Shown piece by piece: positions 48,924 through 60,100 of a stretch of 64,000 nt of DNA. Origin of the DNA: Rhynchopus euleeides (lineage: Eukaryota; Euglenozoa; Diplonemea; Diplonemida; Diplonemidae); NCBI GenBank assembly GCA_963210315.1, contig OY723305.1:1178001-1242000 (forward strand), read 5' to 3'. Position numbers and translations under genes: made by a program. The notes beneath the pieces are model-generated. The model made no database searches. It saw nothing but the letters and a program-made list of their open reading frames with translations, and was not told where the DNA came from. Every line of letters starts with the position of its first letter. The stretch's first letter is position 1.

Positions 48924-50053
48924 CCCTATGAGTCCGATTTTCGGGTTCTCGAGCCCCGGAAAGTCGATTTTTGATGATGTCAAAATTTGTTCCCTATACT
49001 GCGCCTCAGGGCCAGGGTACGTACGCCCGACATGGGCAGATCATTAAGTACGATCATCATGGAACACCCGAGGGTACACCATCGTTCGGCTGTGCGCGAT
49101 CTGGCGTTTCTGGAGCAAGCGCCACAAGCAAAGGTTGCATCCCAAGTCTTTGGATGAGAGAAGCTGGCAGCAAATACTACCCGTCACAACCGTTGGGCCT
49201 GCTGCACTGCAAGGAAGGCAGAACTCAGAGCTGCCAGGAACAGGGAGGACGTCACCATACCCGATAACGATGCACTGGCAACAGAAAGTGTCGGAATTCA
49301 TGCTGCGCGTGATATCAGAACAACGAGTGCGCAGAACTGGCCAAAGACGCTGCGAAGGCTATCATTGATTTTCGAGCGTTTCCTCAAGCGCAATGAGACA
49401 CGAGTAAGGAGGTCAAGGACTCGTCAGTGCAGCTCCCATAACCCATGATTATGCGGAAGGGGTGCACTGGCTTCTGGAACCCCTCCTGAATAATCAGGAA
49501 TGCATTGACCTCGCACGCCCTGCTCTGCCATGAACAAGCGCCCAGAAGTGACCCTTGATGAGATAGGGTCCCATCTCTGCAGCTGCGTCTTCGCTGCGCT
49601 CTTCACCTCCTTGACTGTCCGCATCTACAGGAGAAATGTTGCATCGACAACGGCAGCAGTAGCAAGGTGCCTCACTGTCTTATCGGGGAGAATCAACGCC
49701 AGTGCATCGCTGTCGGGGATGGTGACGTCCTCCCTGTTCCTGGCAGCTCTGAGTTCTGCCTTCCAGTGCAGCAGGCCCAACGGTTGTGACAGGTGATAAT
49801 ATTTGCTGCCAGCTTCTCTCATCCAAAGACTTGGGATGCAACCTTTGCTTGTGGCGCTTGCTCCAGAAACGCCAGATCGCGCACAGCCGAACGATGGTGT
49901 ACCCTCGGGTGTCCCATGATGATAGTACGTCATGATCTGCCCATGTCGGGCGTACGTACCCTGGCCCTGAAGTGCAGTATAGGGAACAAAAAATTGACAT
50001 CATCAAAAATCGACTTTCCGGGGCTCGGGAGCCCGAAAATCGGACTCACAGGG
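48924..50053. mobile_element. Foldback element with about 350-bp inverted arms
   Basis: The left arm (about 48924-49275) and the right arm (about 49690-50053) are inverted copies from CCCTATGAGTCCGATTTTCGGG (left) and CCCTGTGAGTCCGATTTTCG (right, reversed) through the AGGGCCAGGGTACGTACGCC and CTTTGGATGAGAGAAGCTGG blocks. About 410 bp of unique DNA lies between. No transposase is visible, and no clean target duplication was found because both sides are C/G rich. It directly abuts the MITE at 50053. Confidence 0.8.
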
Positions 50054-50237
50054 GGTATGGAAATTTAGTCATTCTTAGTCACTTTTAGGCGATTTACGCG
50101 CGGTTTTTCGGCTGGGGAAAAGAGAGTAAGATTTTCGAAAAAAATCGATTTTTTCGCAAAAAATCGCATTGTGTCGTAGTCGCGCGTAGTCACCCGTAGT
50201 CGCCAGGTCGAGGTTCCCAGATTCCATACCCCCCCGG
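50053..50237 (-). mobile_element. Short MITE-like element with GGGTATGGAA termini, copy 2
   Basis: This is the reverse of the copy at 1007-1189: it starts GGGGTATGGAAATTTAG and ends CCCAGATTCCATACCC. It is followed by the same CCGGGGTACTGAATTACCG junction to satellite sequence. Confidence 0.6.
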
Positions 50238-50871
50238 GGTACTGAATTACCGATTTTTCGGCATGTCGAAAAAAAAATTTGGCCGAAAAAAAAATTTTTT
50301 TTTCGGCCGACTAAACCGAAAATCGGGCCCTCTGGGGTGCCACACCGATATTTTTCGGATTTTTTTCGGATTTTTTTTCGATTTTTTTTGGTTGGGGTGG
50401 CCACCAGTCCAGGCTGCTGCCCCAGGGTGGCCGGATTTTCGACATGTCGAAAAAAAAAATTTTGGCCGGAAAAAAAATTTTTTTTTTTCGGCCGACGAAA
50501 CCGAAAATCGGGCCCTCTGGGGTGCCACACCGATATTTTTCGGATATTTTTCGGATTTTTTTTCGATTTTTTTTGGTTGGGGTGGCCACCAGTCCAGGCT
50601 GCTGCCCCACGGTGGCCGGATTTTCGACATGTCGAAAAAAAAAATTTGGCCGAAAAAAAAATTTTTTTTTTCGGCCGACTAAACCGAAAATCGGGCCCTC
50701 TGGGGTGCCACACCGATATTTTTCGGATTTTTTTCGGATTTTTTTTCGATTTTTTTTGGTTGGGGTGGCCACCAGTCCAGGCTGCTGCCCCAGGGTGGCC
50801 GGATTTTCGACATGTCGAAAAAAAAATTTTTTTGGCCGAAAAAAAAATTTTTTTTTTTCGGCCGACTAAAC
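50238..50871 (+). repeat. 183-bp satellite array, left part (three full units)
   Basis: Units begin CCGAAAATCGGGCCCTC at 50316, 50501 and 50684, and the next unit is cut at 50871 by the hAT element. Each unit has the TTTCGACATGTCGAAA palindrome and the GGCCGA-A(n)T(n)-TCGGCC dyad. The array resumes at 62084. Confidence 0.9.
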
Positions 50872-50879
50872 CAGGGTAT

Positions 50880-52141
50880 AAGATAGACTTTTTTTCTGGC
50901 GCCGTTTTCCGGTTTTTCTGGTTTTGAAAATTTTTCGCGCGCGCCTTCGGCGCGCGCGACCCGCGCAAACCCTCCCAGAATCTGAGAGGGCCCAGTGCCT
51001 GCGCGCGTCCTGTCGTACTGAGGCTGCTTGGTGGGGCAGGCGCAGCAGCTGCTTTGAAAGTTTGGACTCTCGGCCAAAAAACCGGTCTGGTGCAATGTTT
51101 TTACGCAGGGGGGTCTGGGGGGCGGAGCCCCCCAGCCGCCGGAGGCCACGGTAGTGAACATCTGTTCCCTACAGTCTGGATTCGCTTGTAAGTAGGAAGG
51201 CTTCACTGTATCGCAGCCCGGCCAGCAGGAGATCACTGGTCCTTGAGGGTTCAACCTTCAGGGTGGAGGAGGACGTGGGAGCGACCACTCGTGACAGGTG
51301 TGCGTTGTGGGTGGAGTGGATGCACGGCAGACCTTGTCATGGCCAAAGGGTCCACGAGATCTCCGCCACGTAGAGCCTAGACGAGAGTTTTCGAGGAGAT
51401 GGGCACCTAGCTGTGACGACAGGCAACAAACAAATCTCATCTGTTAGTTGCCCCCAATAGGCTTGGCGACCTTCAAGACTGCTTGAAAGTCGTTCGTGTT
51501 CTCGTCTCAGCCCTCCAGACAAGCAGATCTGTCTCGAGTTGGTGGGCTGTCGCCATGTATTCGATGGCACCGAGTGACGCTGCACAGAGGCAGACGACAC
51601 GGTGAACTCCAGCGGAGGTTACCCTACCTCCGCTGGAGTACACCGTGTCTCCCATGAGTCTCAACTAGCGGGAGTCTGAGCGTAAACTAGCTGGAAAATA
51701 GACTCCCGTCTCCAGGACAGACTGCAGTCTTAGACTCCCTCTTAGACATGGTGGCTGGAGTCCACCATGTGTGCACCTTCAAAACAGAAGAGACCTGCAT
51801 GACGAGGGCATCACCACCCACCGGGCCACCCGCTAGGTCCATTTTTTCTTCTCCGCTTCTCTGCCTTCTTTGGACTATTTGGGCTCTGTGCGGATCACGA
51901 TGGGGTCACTTTCTATTTTTTTATGGCGTTTTTTCCAGGCCTGGGCGGGGAACCAGCCCTTTTTCCGGGTTTTTTGGGTCGGGGAACCAGGTTTTTTCTA
52001 AGTATTTTTACAAGGGATTTTTTGCTCACCCCCCCACAGGTTTCAGGCGCGTGCCCGTCAGGCGGGACTTTTTCTATGATTTCTACGATGAAAACCACCC
52101 CCCCGCCCCCACCCCCCCCCCCTTCTAAGAACGATGATGGC
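50880..52141. other. Non-coding 3' part of the hAT element
   Basis: The stretch between the left terminal repeat and the transposase stop holds a GCGCGCGCCTTCGGCGCGCGC hairpin near 50936, repeat copy 3, a palindrome CATGGTGG...CCACCATG at about 51748-51772, and repeated GGGGAACCAG motifs (near 51939 and 51977). No additional gene was recognised. Confidence 0.5.
51108..51166 (+). repeat. Dispersed G/C hairpin repeat, copy 3 (inside the hAT)
   Basis: GGGGTCTGGGGGGCGGAGCC continues through AGCCGCCGGAGGCCACGG to GTAGTGAACATCTGTTCC. It matches copies 1 and 2. Confidence 0.8.
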
Positions 52142-55100
52142 TCACTCGGAAGTTTCGGCGTCCGAAACGTACGCCCACTCTCCCCAATCCTCCTCCATGT
52201 CGACATCGATGTCGACATGGACGCGGGCCCTTTTCTCCTGGGGCTCCTCGGGGTGCGGCCCAACCTCCCTCCTGCGCTCTGCCGGTGCCGCCTGTGTGGG
52301 AGGCAGCTGCGGCGGTTCTTCCGGCTGAGGTGTGGGGAGTGTCGATGGGGTGCCCGGGGTCGATGAAGCGGGGAGCTGGAAGGTGACATGTTGCAGGGTG
52401 GCTGGAGGCACGACGGGGGGTGCGGCATCTGCAAGCAACGAAGTGAGGAAGGGATCCTCAGGGACTTCCTCCACGAGGCTGACAATCGACAATGCATCGG
52501 CGTTGTCATCTTCCCAGCTGCCGTCCGATTCCTCATCACAATCCTCCACGCCAGCAAATAGAGAACCCATGGCTGCATCGAGGTCAACGAGCTCCACGGT
52601 TGTCAGAGTTGGAAGAGGCGTCAGGGAACGCGCAGTGAAGCGGCGCTTCTTGTTGGCGAGGAACGTGTTGACTGTTTCTTCAACGATGATCTTGCGCGCC
52701 GCGTCATCATGTGACAGCTCTAGAGTGATGCCCAGTTCTTGAGAGATGCTTGCGGCAGAGAGTGCCTTCCGGAACGATCCCCTCATGCGCGTTACAACTG
52801 AAAAAGCAGCCTCCACAAACACAGTCGAGGGTGACAGTGCCACCATGGCCTCAAGCACTATCGCAAACGTCGAACTCTCGGATTCCAGCAAGAAGTCGAC
52901 GACAAACTCTTTCAGAAGGTTCCCCCTGAGATCTGTGCATTCCAACCGCAGCTTCACCCACTCCATGCCGATGCTGAGAATCTCTGCCTGGTCGTAACCC
53001 AAGCGAGAAGCGAGCGCCATGAGGCACTCGCACGTGCTGTCCTTCCCACTTGTCGCGAAGAAAGAGCTGAATGAGCGGCAGGGATACTCCTCCCACCTCT
53101 TGGCCAGGTCCTTGTAGATGGTGTGGCAGAGCTTTGAGCGCCAGGAAGTCATCTCGGCAACTACCCCCGGAGGCAACGATGTGGTTCCCTGGTTCTCATA
53201 GAACTTGGCTTCGTGCTTGCCAGGCTGGCGCGCCAGCACCTTATGCACTGTCAGTGCATTCTGCAGGATGCTCTCCATCGACGAGAGCGACAGGTCTCGC
53301 TTCTGCAACGCCTCGCTCACCCCTTTATTGATGTCGAAGACGTCAGCCAAGATGCAAGTCGAGAGGGAATACTCGGGGGTGAGCTTGTGGAAGAAGAACG
53401 GCGGCGGCTGGATCTCCCCGAGCATAGCGACAGTGAAGTCAAAGTTCACCACAGCCGCGTTCAGGCGACGGAACGTTGCAGCTGCCCAACGCACGGAGTG
53501 CTCCTTCGGGAAGGAGAGACATTTCCCACCGGAAATGATCTGCAGAGACTTCTGCCTGGCGGTTGATCTGAAGAAGGCAAACCAGTGTCGGAGGAGGCGG
53601 CTATGTTCAACAACCTTTCGTGTCTTCTTGATGAGGCCGACGGACAGCTGGTGCATGTGGGCAGCATCATGCACATCGATGAGAGTGCATCCCCACGCGA
53701 TCTCGAGCTTCCCCCTGAGACTCTTCATCGTTGATGCCCCGTCTGCCGCGAATCCCTTCAGCGAACGCCGCGCCCACTGCGACAGCTGGAGGCTGTCGAA
53801 CAACTTGACCAGCTCGTCCTTCTGCGACTCTGCGTCAGCTTTCTTCAAGTCGACTGTGCCCACACACCAATCTTTCATAGCACAATCCGTCCTGCTGATC
53901 CCCGAAACGATGACGATCATCAAGTCGATGCGGGCGAACGTGGTACCGTCCACCTTCAGGGTTGCCGCCCGACACGCACGCACCGCACCCACCACTCCCC
54001 TCAGGAGCACCTCCCAGAGTATCGTCTGGAACTCCTTCGCGACTTTTCGAGAGTAGTGGGTGTCCAGGACATGCAGCCCCTTCCGCTTGTCGTCCTGCAA
54101 CCTCGCACCCACACTGCTCAGCCCCTCCGCCCGTTGCGTCGCCGTTGCCACGTTGTACACCAGGTTGACCAGACTTGTGTACTGCTCGCTGGTCACCTTC
54201 ACCTTCGCGCACAGCGTCTGCTTGGGGATATCTGTAGCTGTCACATTGGTGTTTTCACTCCCAGGCGTGGACAACTGCACTGCTCTCTTGTGCGCCGCAC
54301 CACCCATGTGGCGGCGGATATTGCTTTGCTGGCGCCCAACTGTCGTGGCAGACATAGACGCTTCGCCGCGTGCATACCGGAGCAAGTGGGGTTGCTCCGA
54401 GAACTCCCCCTCCAGCTGCACCAAGAACGGTGCACACGTGGTGCACCTCCACCTCCCATCAGGGAGACGCACCACACCGGAGGCTGCAGCGTGGATCTTC
54501 CGCTGCTGCTTCTCCTGTATGGCGAGCTGTGCCTGCCGCTGCTGAATCCGAAGGAGACCGTTCACCATTGAGCCCTCTGGCACGTACTTCTTGTTTGCTG
54601 CCATCAAAAGAAGGAAGTGCGCCTTTGCTGTGTCGAAGACAAGCCGCAAGGGGTACTGGGCCATCAACGACGGAAGAAGCAAGCCGAAGGTGCGAGGCTG
54701 TGTGGTGTCGACGATAGAAAAGTGAACATTTAAACCGCGGGATGTGCGGAAAGTCTGCAGGGCCACTGACGCGGTGTTGGTGTCCAACTCTTCGTCCACG
54801 AGGAATCTCGTATCCATCAATCGCGGACGCCTGAGCTTCACCGTGAGGGCCTCCGCTTCGGGGGAGTCAACGCCCTCCAGAAGCGCCGCAGCACTGGTAC
54901 GCGTCGGCTCCGTAATGGGAATTGACCTTGCTAGGCAGTCAAGCACTCGGAGGCAGTAGTGTCCAGAACTGTATAGATCCCGTTGAACCCACCCTGGTAC
55001 AAGCCCAATGTTGACGCCTCCGGTTGATTGGGCGAGCTTCATGGCGGTCAGCCATGGGGACAGTCGCCCGGCGCTGTCGAACGCGGCGACGTGGCACGCC

Positions 55101-56113
55101 CCTTCCCCGGTGTAGAAGGCGGCGTGGGGTGCAGGGGCGACAGGGGCGGCGGTGGTAGCTGCAGGAGAGGCGGCCAGGGGATCCGGAGGAGGAGGCGGCG
55201 GCGCATCATGCGAAGCATCGACGTCGTGCCCGTCACCGTCCGATGCCTCACGTGCGTACAGCACGAGTGCTGGCTTCGCGTTCGCACGATTGAACGGCGC
55301 CACAGAGCAATCCGTCACACGATCAGTCGTGATCGACTTCCACTTCAGAGTGGTGGCGGGGCCACGAGCGCACAGCGTCTCCCAGGCGATCCCCTTCGCG
55401 AGGGTCAGCCCGGACTTTGTGCACGATGCACCGACAAACCGGTACCGGTGATTCACCGGCTGCACCGTGCCCACCTGCACCACCCCGTTGCCGTCAACGC
55501 CAAGCTCACGAAGGGCGGAGAGGTCTCTTAATTCCTTGACGTTGACGGTTTCCGCAAGCTCCGTCAGGTGCTTCTGCTTCTCGCCGGATGCAGAAAACCG
55601 CTGCGTCGAGAGGAACAGGAGGTGCGGGGCCTTCTCGACGCAGAACTGCGCAGCCCGGACAGCACCACATGTGCACGGACCTTGCTTCTCCATAAATTGA
55701 GAAGCAACGCGCTGCACCTCGTCCTTCACGACGCCCAACATCACAACCATGCTGTCTGTAATAGCTGTGCGGAACTCACCACAAGATGGGCAGCTGTAGA
55801 CGGTGGCGCTTTTGGTGGTGCAGAGGTGCTTCAGGTGCGGGTGTTTGTGTCCGAGGGCGGAGAGACTGACGTCAGGGTTGGGTCGCTGCGGGTCCTGCGA
55901 GGTGATCATCTGGGGCTCGTTCTCATCGGGGGTTGTGCTCCGCAGGGACTGGAGGAGGTTGCTCAATACACCTTGGCACTCCCGCAGTACTGTACATGCC
56001 AGCAGCTGGAGGATAGTTACAAAGCTGCCACTCCCCGACGCCACCCCCCTACTGGCCCCTTCAGGCCTGAAAGCCCAAAAGCTCCCGGAGATTTTTGCAG
56101 TGGTGCGCACCAT
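52142..56113 (-). CDS. hAT-family transposase with N-terminal Cys-rich/USP-like region
   Basis: The frame is open to 56461. I start at MVRTTAKISG (1323 aa) because the upstream part is translated A/T-rich terminal repeat (KKFFSKNF...). The catalytic set can be placed as Asp722 in LKVDGTTF, Asp791 in FAADGASTM and Glu1101 in FVEAAFSVVTRMRG; the last also starts the C-terminal hAT dimerisation motif (SPSTVFVEAAFS, then RGSFRKAL). Residues DVHDAAHMHQL near 815 fit the conserved C/H region between them. The N-terminal third has CPSCGEF and CTCGAVRAAQFC pairs and APHLLFLSTQRFSA with YRFVGASC, which resembles part of a ubiquitin-specific protease fold without its catalytic residues; this is weak. 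The C-terminus is acidic, ending with a KRARVHVD motif. It should cut and rejoin the CAGGG ends; intact frame suggests it was active recently. Confidence 0.8.
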   Translation of the reverse strand: MVRTTAKISGSFWAFRPEGASRGVASGSGSFVTILQLLACTVLRECQGVLSNLLQSLRSTTPDENEPQMITSQDPQRPNPDVSLSALGHKHPHLKHLCTTKSATVYSCPSCGEFRTAITDSMVVMLGVVKDEVQRVASQFMEKQGPCTCGAVRAAQFCVEKAPHLLFLSTQRFSASGEKQKHLTELAETVNVKELRDLSALRELGVDGNGVVQVGTVQPVNHRYRFVGASCTKSGLTLAKGIAWETLCARGPATTLKWKSITTDRVTDCSVAPFNRANAKPALVLYAREASDGDGHDVDASHDAPPPPPPDPLAASPAATTAAPVAPAPHAAFYTGEGACHVAAFDSAGRLSPWLTAMKLAQSTGGVNIGLVPGWVQRDLYSSGHYCLRVLDCLARSIPITEPTRTSAAALLEGVDSPEAEALTVKLRRPRLMDTRFLVDEELDTNTASVALQTFRTSRGLNVHFSIVDTTQPRTFGLLLPSLMAQYPLRLVFDTAKAHFLLLMAANKKYVPEGSMVNGLLRIQQRQAQLAIQEKQQRKIHAAASGVVRLPDGRWRCTTCAPFLVQLEGEFSEQPHLLRYARGEASMSATTVGRQQSNIRRHMGGAAHKRAVQLSTPGSENTNVTATDIPKQTLCAKVKVTSEQYTSLVNLVYNVATATQRAEGLSSVGARLQDDKRKGLHVLDTHYSRKVAKEFQTILWEVLLRGVVGAVRACRAATLKVDGTTFARIDLMIVIVSGISRTDCAMKDWCVGTVDLKKADAESQKDELVKLFDSLQLSQWARRSLKGFAADGASTMKSLRGKLEIAWGCTLIDVHDAAHMHQLSVGLIKKTRKVVEHSRLLRHWFAFFRSTARQKSLQIISGGKCLSFPKEHSVRWAAATFRRLNAAVVNFDFTVAMLGEIQPPPFFFHKLTPEYSLSTCILADVFDINKGVSEALQKRDLSLSSMESILQNALTVHKVLARQPGKHEAKFYENQGTTSLPPGVVAEMTSWRSKLCHTIYKDLAKRWEEYPCRSFSSFFATSGKDSTCECLMALASRLGYDQAEILSIGMEWVKLRLECTDLRGNLLKEFVVDFLLESESSTFAIVLEAMVALSPSTVFVEAAFSVVTRMRGSFRKALSAASISQELGITLELSHDDAARKIIVEETVNTFLANKKRRFTARSLTPLPTLTTVELVDLDAAMGSLFAGVEDCDEESDGSWEDDNADALSIVSLVEEVPEDPFLTSLLADAAPPVVPPATLQHVTFQLPASSTPGTPSTLPTPQPEEPPQLPPTQAAPAERRREVGPHPEEPQEKRARVHVDIDVDMEEDWGEWAYVSDAETSE

Positions 56114-56343
56114 ATTCGCGGAGTACGTGAGGTTGGGTGAGTGTGAGGTCAGGGTCCTGTCGAAGGGTAGTCGAGTGGGAATAAATAGGGAGGTCCTCAG
56201 GAGTGCAATACAACAGCAATACACAGGCAACACACCAGCAACACGCAAACCGAGGCAAGAGGAGGTGGGCGGGGTCATCCTGCGGAGTCTCCAGTTGGCC
56301 AGCAAGGCGAACTGTACGGGGGAGAGACTTCCCTTCCATCCTT

Positions 56344-56480
56344 GTGTGCGCCCTGTCGACTGGGAAAATCTTAGAAAAAAAAATTTCCTCTGCGAAAAAC
56401 CCTTAGAAAAAAAAATTTCCCTTACAAAATTCTTAGAAAAAAACTTTTTTTCCCCGTACAAAAGCTCTTAGAAAAAAAGT
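56344..56480 (+). repeat. Subterminal CTTAGAAAAAAA repeats of the hAT
   Basis: CTTAGAAAAAAA recurs four times with about 30-bp spacing (near 56369, 56401, 56431, 56467). A related inverted stretch, TTTTTTCTAAG...ACAAGGGA, lies at about 51985-52018 on the opposite side. Such subterminal motifs are often transposase-binding sites. Confidence 0.5.
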
Positions 56481-56879
56481 TCAGAATCCTGAAAGTGGGG
56501 AACCAGCCCCCCAGTTAGGAACAGCCCTGGTTTTTTCTGACTGTTTTTTTTTTTTTTTTTTTTTTTTGCGTATCCGTCAGGTGGACCACCGGGTGGGGAG
56601 AGATCCGGTGTGAGGCACTTGGGTCCGTCCAGGTGGGCAGGGGGAACCTGGGGGCGGGGGGCCTCAAAACCCGTCTACCAGTGCCGCTTCTAATCTCGTC
56701 GGTCTTGTCCCAACCACCACCAGCCAGCCCAGAACGCCCTGACGCTGCGACCTCGTCGATTTTTCCGTTTCGCCCATCCGCCCAACTCCGCCAACCCAAC
56801 CAGCCCTACCCTTTCTCCCAGTCAGGGCGGTACTCACACGAGCGGCAAAGCGCTGGGGGAGGGGGGGGGGGACATCAAT

Positions 56880-56940
56880 AGGGGAGGGGAGGGGAGGGGA
56901 GGGGAGGGGAGGGGAGGGGAGGGGAGGGGAGGGGAGGGGG
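56880..56940 (+). repeat. GGGGA minisatellite in LINE-B 3' UTR
   Basis: About 12 tandem GGGGA units are present here, while the truncated copy at 28182-28200 has about three. The difference shows expansion or contraction since the two copies separated. Confidence 0.9.
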
Positions 56941-57139
56941 GAGGAAGGGAGGGGAGGAAGGGGGGGGGGGGTTATGTTGTTTCTAACCCAGACCTGCTGT
57001 GCAGAGCCCGGGGGAGGGGGTGGCCAGCCCCTGTCTAACCATTCACAACGGCCACCTGCACACATCTATGAAAGGGGGGGGGGAAGGTCCCGGGGGGGGG
57101 GGGGGGGGGGGGGTGGTGGGGGTGGGGACGCTGCTCCGC

Positions 57140-60100
57140 CTACTCGCCCCGCTCCACCTCCGTCTGCAGCTTGCGCATGTAGACGCGCAGGCTGACCCCC
57201 GGCTCCCTCGTCTGGTTCCCGGGCTCGGCCTGCGCGCCCCCTTGCAGGATGCGCGCCTGCAGCCACTCCGCCGCTACGTCACCTGCCACCCTGGGCGAGA
57301 GGGGGCAAAGGCCATAGCTGGGGTGGAAGCAGTGCCTCCACGCCTCGACGGTGCGGGGGATGGCTCCTCCCATCGAGACGCAGGGGGCCATGCCGCGGGC
57401 CCGCGCTACCACCCCCTCGGCCCAGACACGGGACGCCGCAAGCTCCTGCAGAGCGGGGATGTTCGCCGCGGGCGTCTCGTCGTCCCCGTAGGCGTCGATG
57501 GCCTGGAGGTCGTCCTCGGGCTCCCACACGTTCGCCGGGTCGTCGTCGAACTCCATGGGGCCCGCCGCGTCACCCTGACGCAGCTCCTCCAGGCGTCTCG
57601 AGGACGCGGCCGTCCGGCTGCGGCGCTGCCCGTCCCGGCGGGCCTGCGCGGCGTTGCGCATCATCGTCGCAGCAACCCCCTGGATCCCGCCAGCCCCACC
57701 GGGGGCTGTTCCGCCAGAGGTGCCAGAGGGGGCTGTGTTGAAGGTGTGGGAGCCTCCGCCCTGGCGGCGCCGCGCGGCCTGAGCGGGGCCAGACGGCTGG
57801 GCGCCTGCCGCCGTGACCGGAGCCGCAGAGGGCACACCAGAGGGGGCTGTGTTTGAGGTTTGGGAGCCTCCGCCCTGGTGGTTCTCTGTGGCCCCCGACC
57901 CCGACGGCGGGCACTCTGCATGTTGGGCCTGCCCCTGCATGGGGGCTGGGGCAGCCCGGGAGGCACTCTCCGCCGGGGGCACGCTGTGGCCGTGGGTCGC
58001 GGAGGGCGCACCAGAGGGGGCTGTGTTTGAGGTTTGGGAGCCTCCGCCCTGGTGCATCTCCACGTCCTGGCCGGGAGCGACCGGCTCCTCCGCCACTTCC
58101 TCCTTCACCCGCGTTGGATGGTGCGCAGCCCCCGACGAGTCGTGCGGGGCACTCGGCTGCCTGGGCCCCATCGGCGTGTCGTGCATGCGGCTCGGGATGG
58201 GCTTCCGCCGGCGGGGGCGCGCCCGGGCGGACTCCAGGACCTCCCGCAGATCCGGGGTGACCGCGGGTTGCTCCGCAGGGTCTGGAGCGTCGACATCCAC
58301 CGCCACCCGGTCAATGTAGCCTGGGCACCGCTCACCCCGCACTGCGCATGACGCGCACACTTTGCGCCAGCATCTGCCACACGCGTGATGCCTCGCGGAG
58401 CGGTCGAACGGGCGGCGGCACTTCTCGCACTCCTCCACCTGGCCCGCCGAGCCCCCCTGACGCACCATCTGCATGGGACTATCACCATCGCACCCCGTGA
58501 CATCCGCTGCCATCGGCTTCGGGGGAAGACCCGCCAGGTGCTGACGCATGGGCTCCGGCATAACTAGGGGCACGTAGTGCCCATGTTGCCCCCCCGTCCT
58601 CCGCAGACAGTGGGCGTCCACCACTGCACCCGCACCTACTGGGGACAGAAGCATCGGCTGGTGGTTGTCGATGAGCACGAGGACGACGCATCTGGTCACG
58701 CGCGCAGCCGCCGCCAGGGCGATGAAGTCCGCCCAGGTGCGCACGTCGTCGCTCCCTGCGCGCATCATCTGCTCGGCCCACTGGTTCGGACCCTCCTCCA
58801 CCCGCATCCGGAGGTCCGGGTCGCGCATCGCCCTGCGGACTGCCTCTTGGCGCAGCCACCCGCTGGATTGCTTCACCGATCGGGCACCCAGCGTGGCCAA
58901 CGCATCAAAAGCACAGTCCCCCACCCGGAACGACCACCCGTCCGGCTCGACCAGGCCCAGCCGCGCCTGCTGCTGCAGGGACGACAAGCTCAGCCTCCCG
59001 TCCGTCTGGCCGCGCCACTCCAGCAATTGGGCCAGGGGGTCAGCCGCCACCCCACCCGCCGGCTGCGGGAGGTCCCCCTCCGCGGGGGGAGGCGGCGGGC
59101 GTGGGCGGCGGGGAGGGGCAGGTTCGGGTTCAGGGGTCGGCTCCTCGGGGCCCGCCGCGTCATCCGGGTCACACATGAAATCCTCCGCGTCCATGTGCCC
59201 GTCGAAGTGTGGCGCGGGGGCCAGGTCCGTGTCAGGCGCGAAGAAGTAGTCCGGCTCCACGCCCACCAGCGGATCCGGCAAGACCCGCTCCCGAGTCTGA
59301 CCAGAGCGCAGGTCCGTGCACAGCGCCCCCCTGCGGAGCGACGACCGCCCCACCGCCCGCATCAACGGCACCACTATCCGCGCCGCCCAGGAACGAGTGA
59401 GCTCGGCCCTGTCCCCCAGCTTGTGGTCCACCGCGAAGCTGACCAAGTGCCTGAAGAGCCGCACGGCCTCCGGACCCATCCCGCCCGACTGCTCCAGGGC
59501 GAACGCGGAGAAGGCGATCTCAACCTCCTGACACCGCGCCCCGTGCTTGCGATGCTTGGATGCTTCAGCCCGCGACGCGGTGTACCCCCGCGCTCTCGCC
59601 GCACCCTGCCTCGCAGACTCCGCGCACGTCGACCACACGGTCACGTCGATCGCCCGGCCCCGCGACTCACCTATGCCGCACGGGAGGAACACGTCAGCCG
59701 GCTTGCCCCCGCCCAAGAGGAGGTGGTTGGGCTCCAGCTGGGGGCCGAGTCCCGCGTCCCGCGCCAGCCCCAGCACCCCGAGCTTCACCGCGTCGTGGCG
59801 CTTGATGCGGTCCGCCGATGCCTGGCAGCTGAACACATGGGCGCCCAAGACGTCCATGGCGTCCCCGCACTCGTGGCACCGCGACCCAGGGGCGAAGACG
59901 ACGAGGCCCAGGCGCAGGCGAGCCGCCACTTGGTACTCCTCCCTCCCCATCGCAAACTGTTGTTCTGGCGTCACCGTCACCCACGCCCCTGCGCCTGGGA
60001 GGGACGCGGACAACTGACGCCCTTTACTCAGCACGTCAGCCTCCGCCAGTAGGGTCTCGTGCTGCCGGCTGATGATCGCCAGGGATAGGTCGCGCTGGCG

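Noticed and set aside
50075..50968. Long Lys/Phe/Pro-rich frames across the satellite array
   Set aside because: They translate tandem repeats on both strands equally well. The same occurs at 0.6-1.1 kb and 62.0-62.6 kb.
51938..56505. GGGGAACCAG direct repeats as the target duplication of the large transposase element
   Set aside because: They lie inside the CAGGG inverted ends and the perfect GACTAAAC duplication. They are internal motifs of the hAT element.
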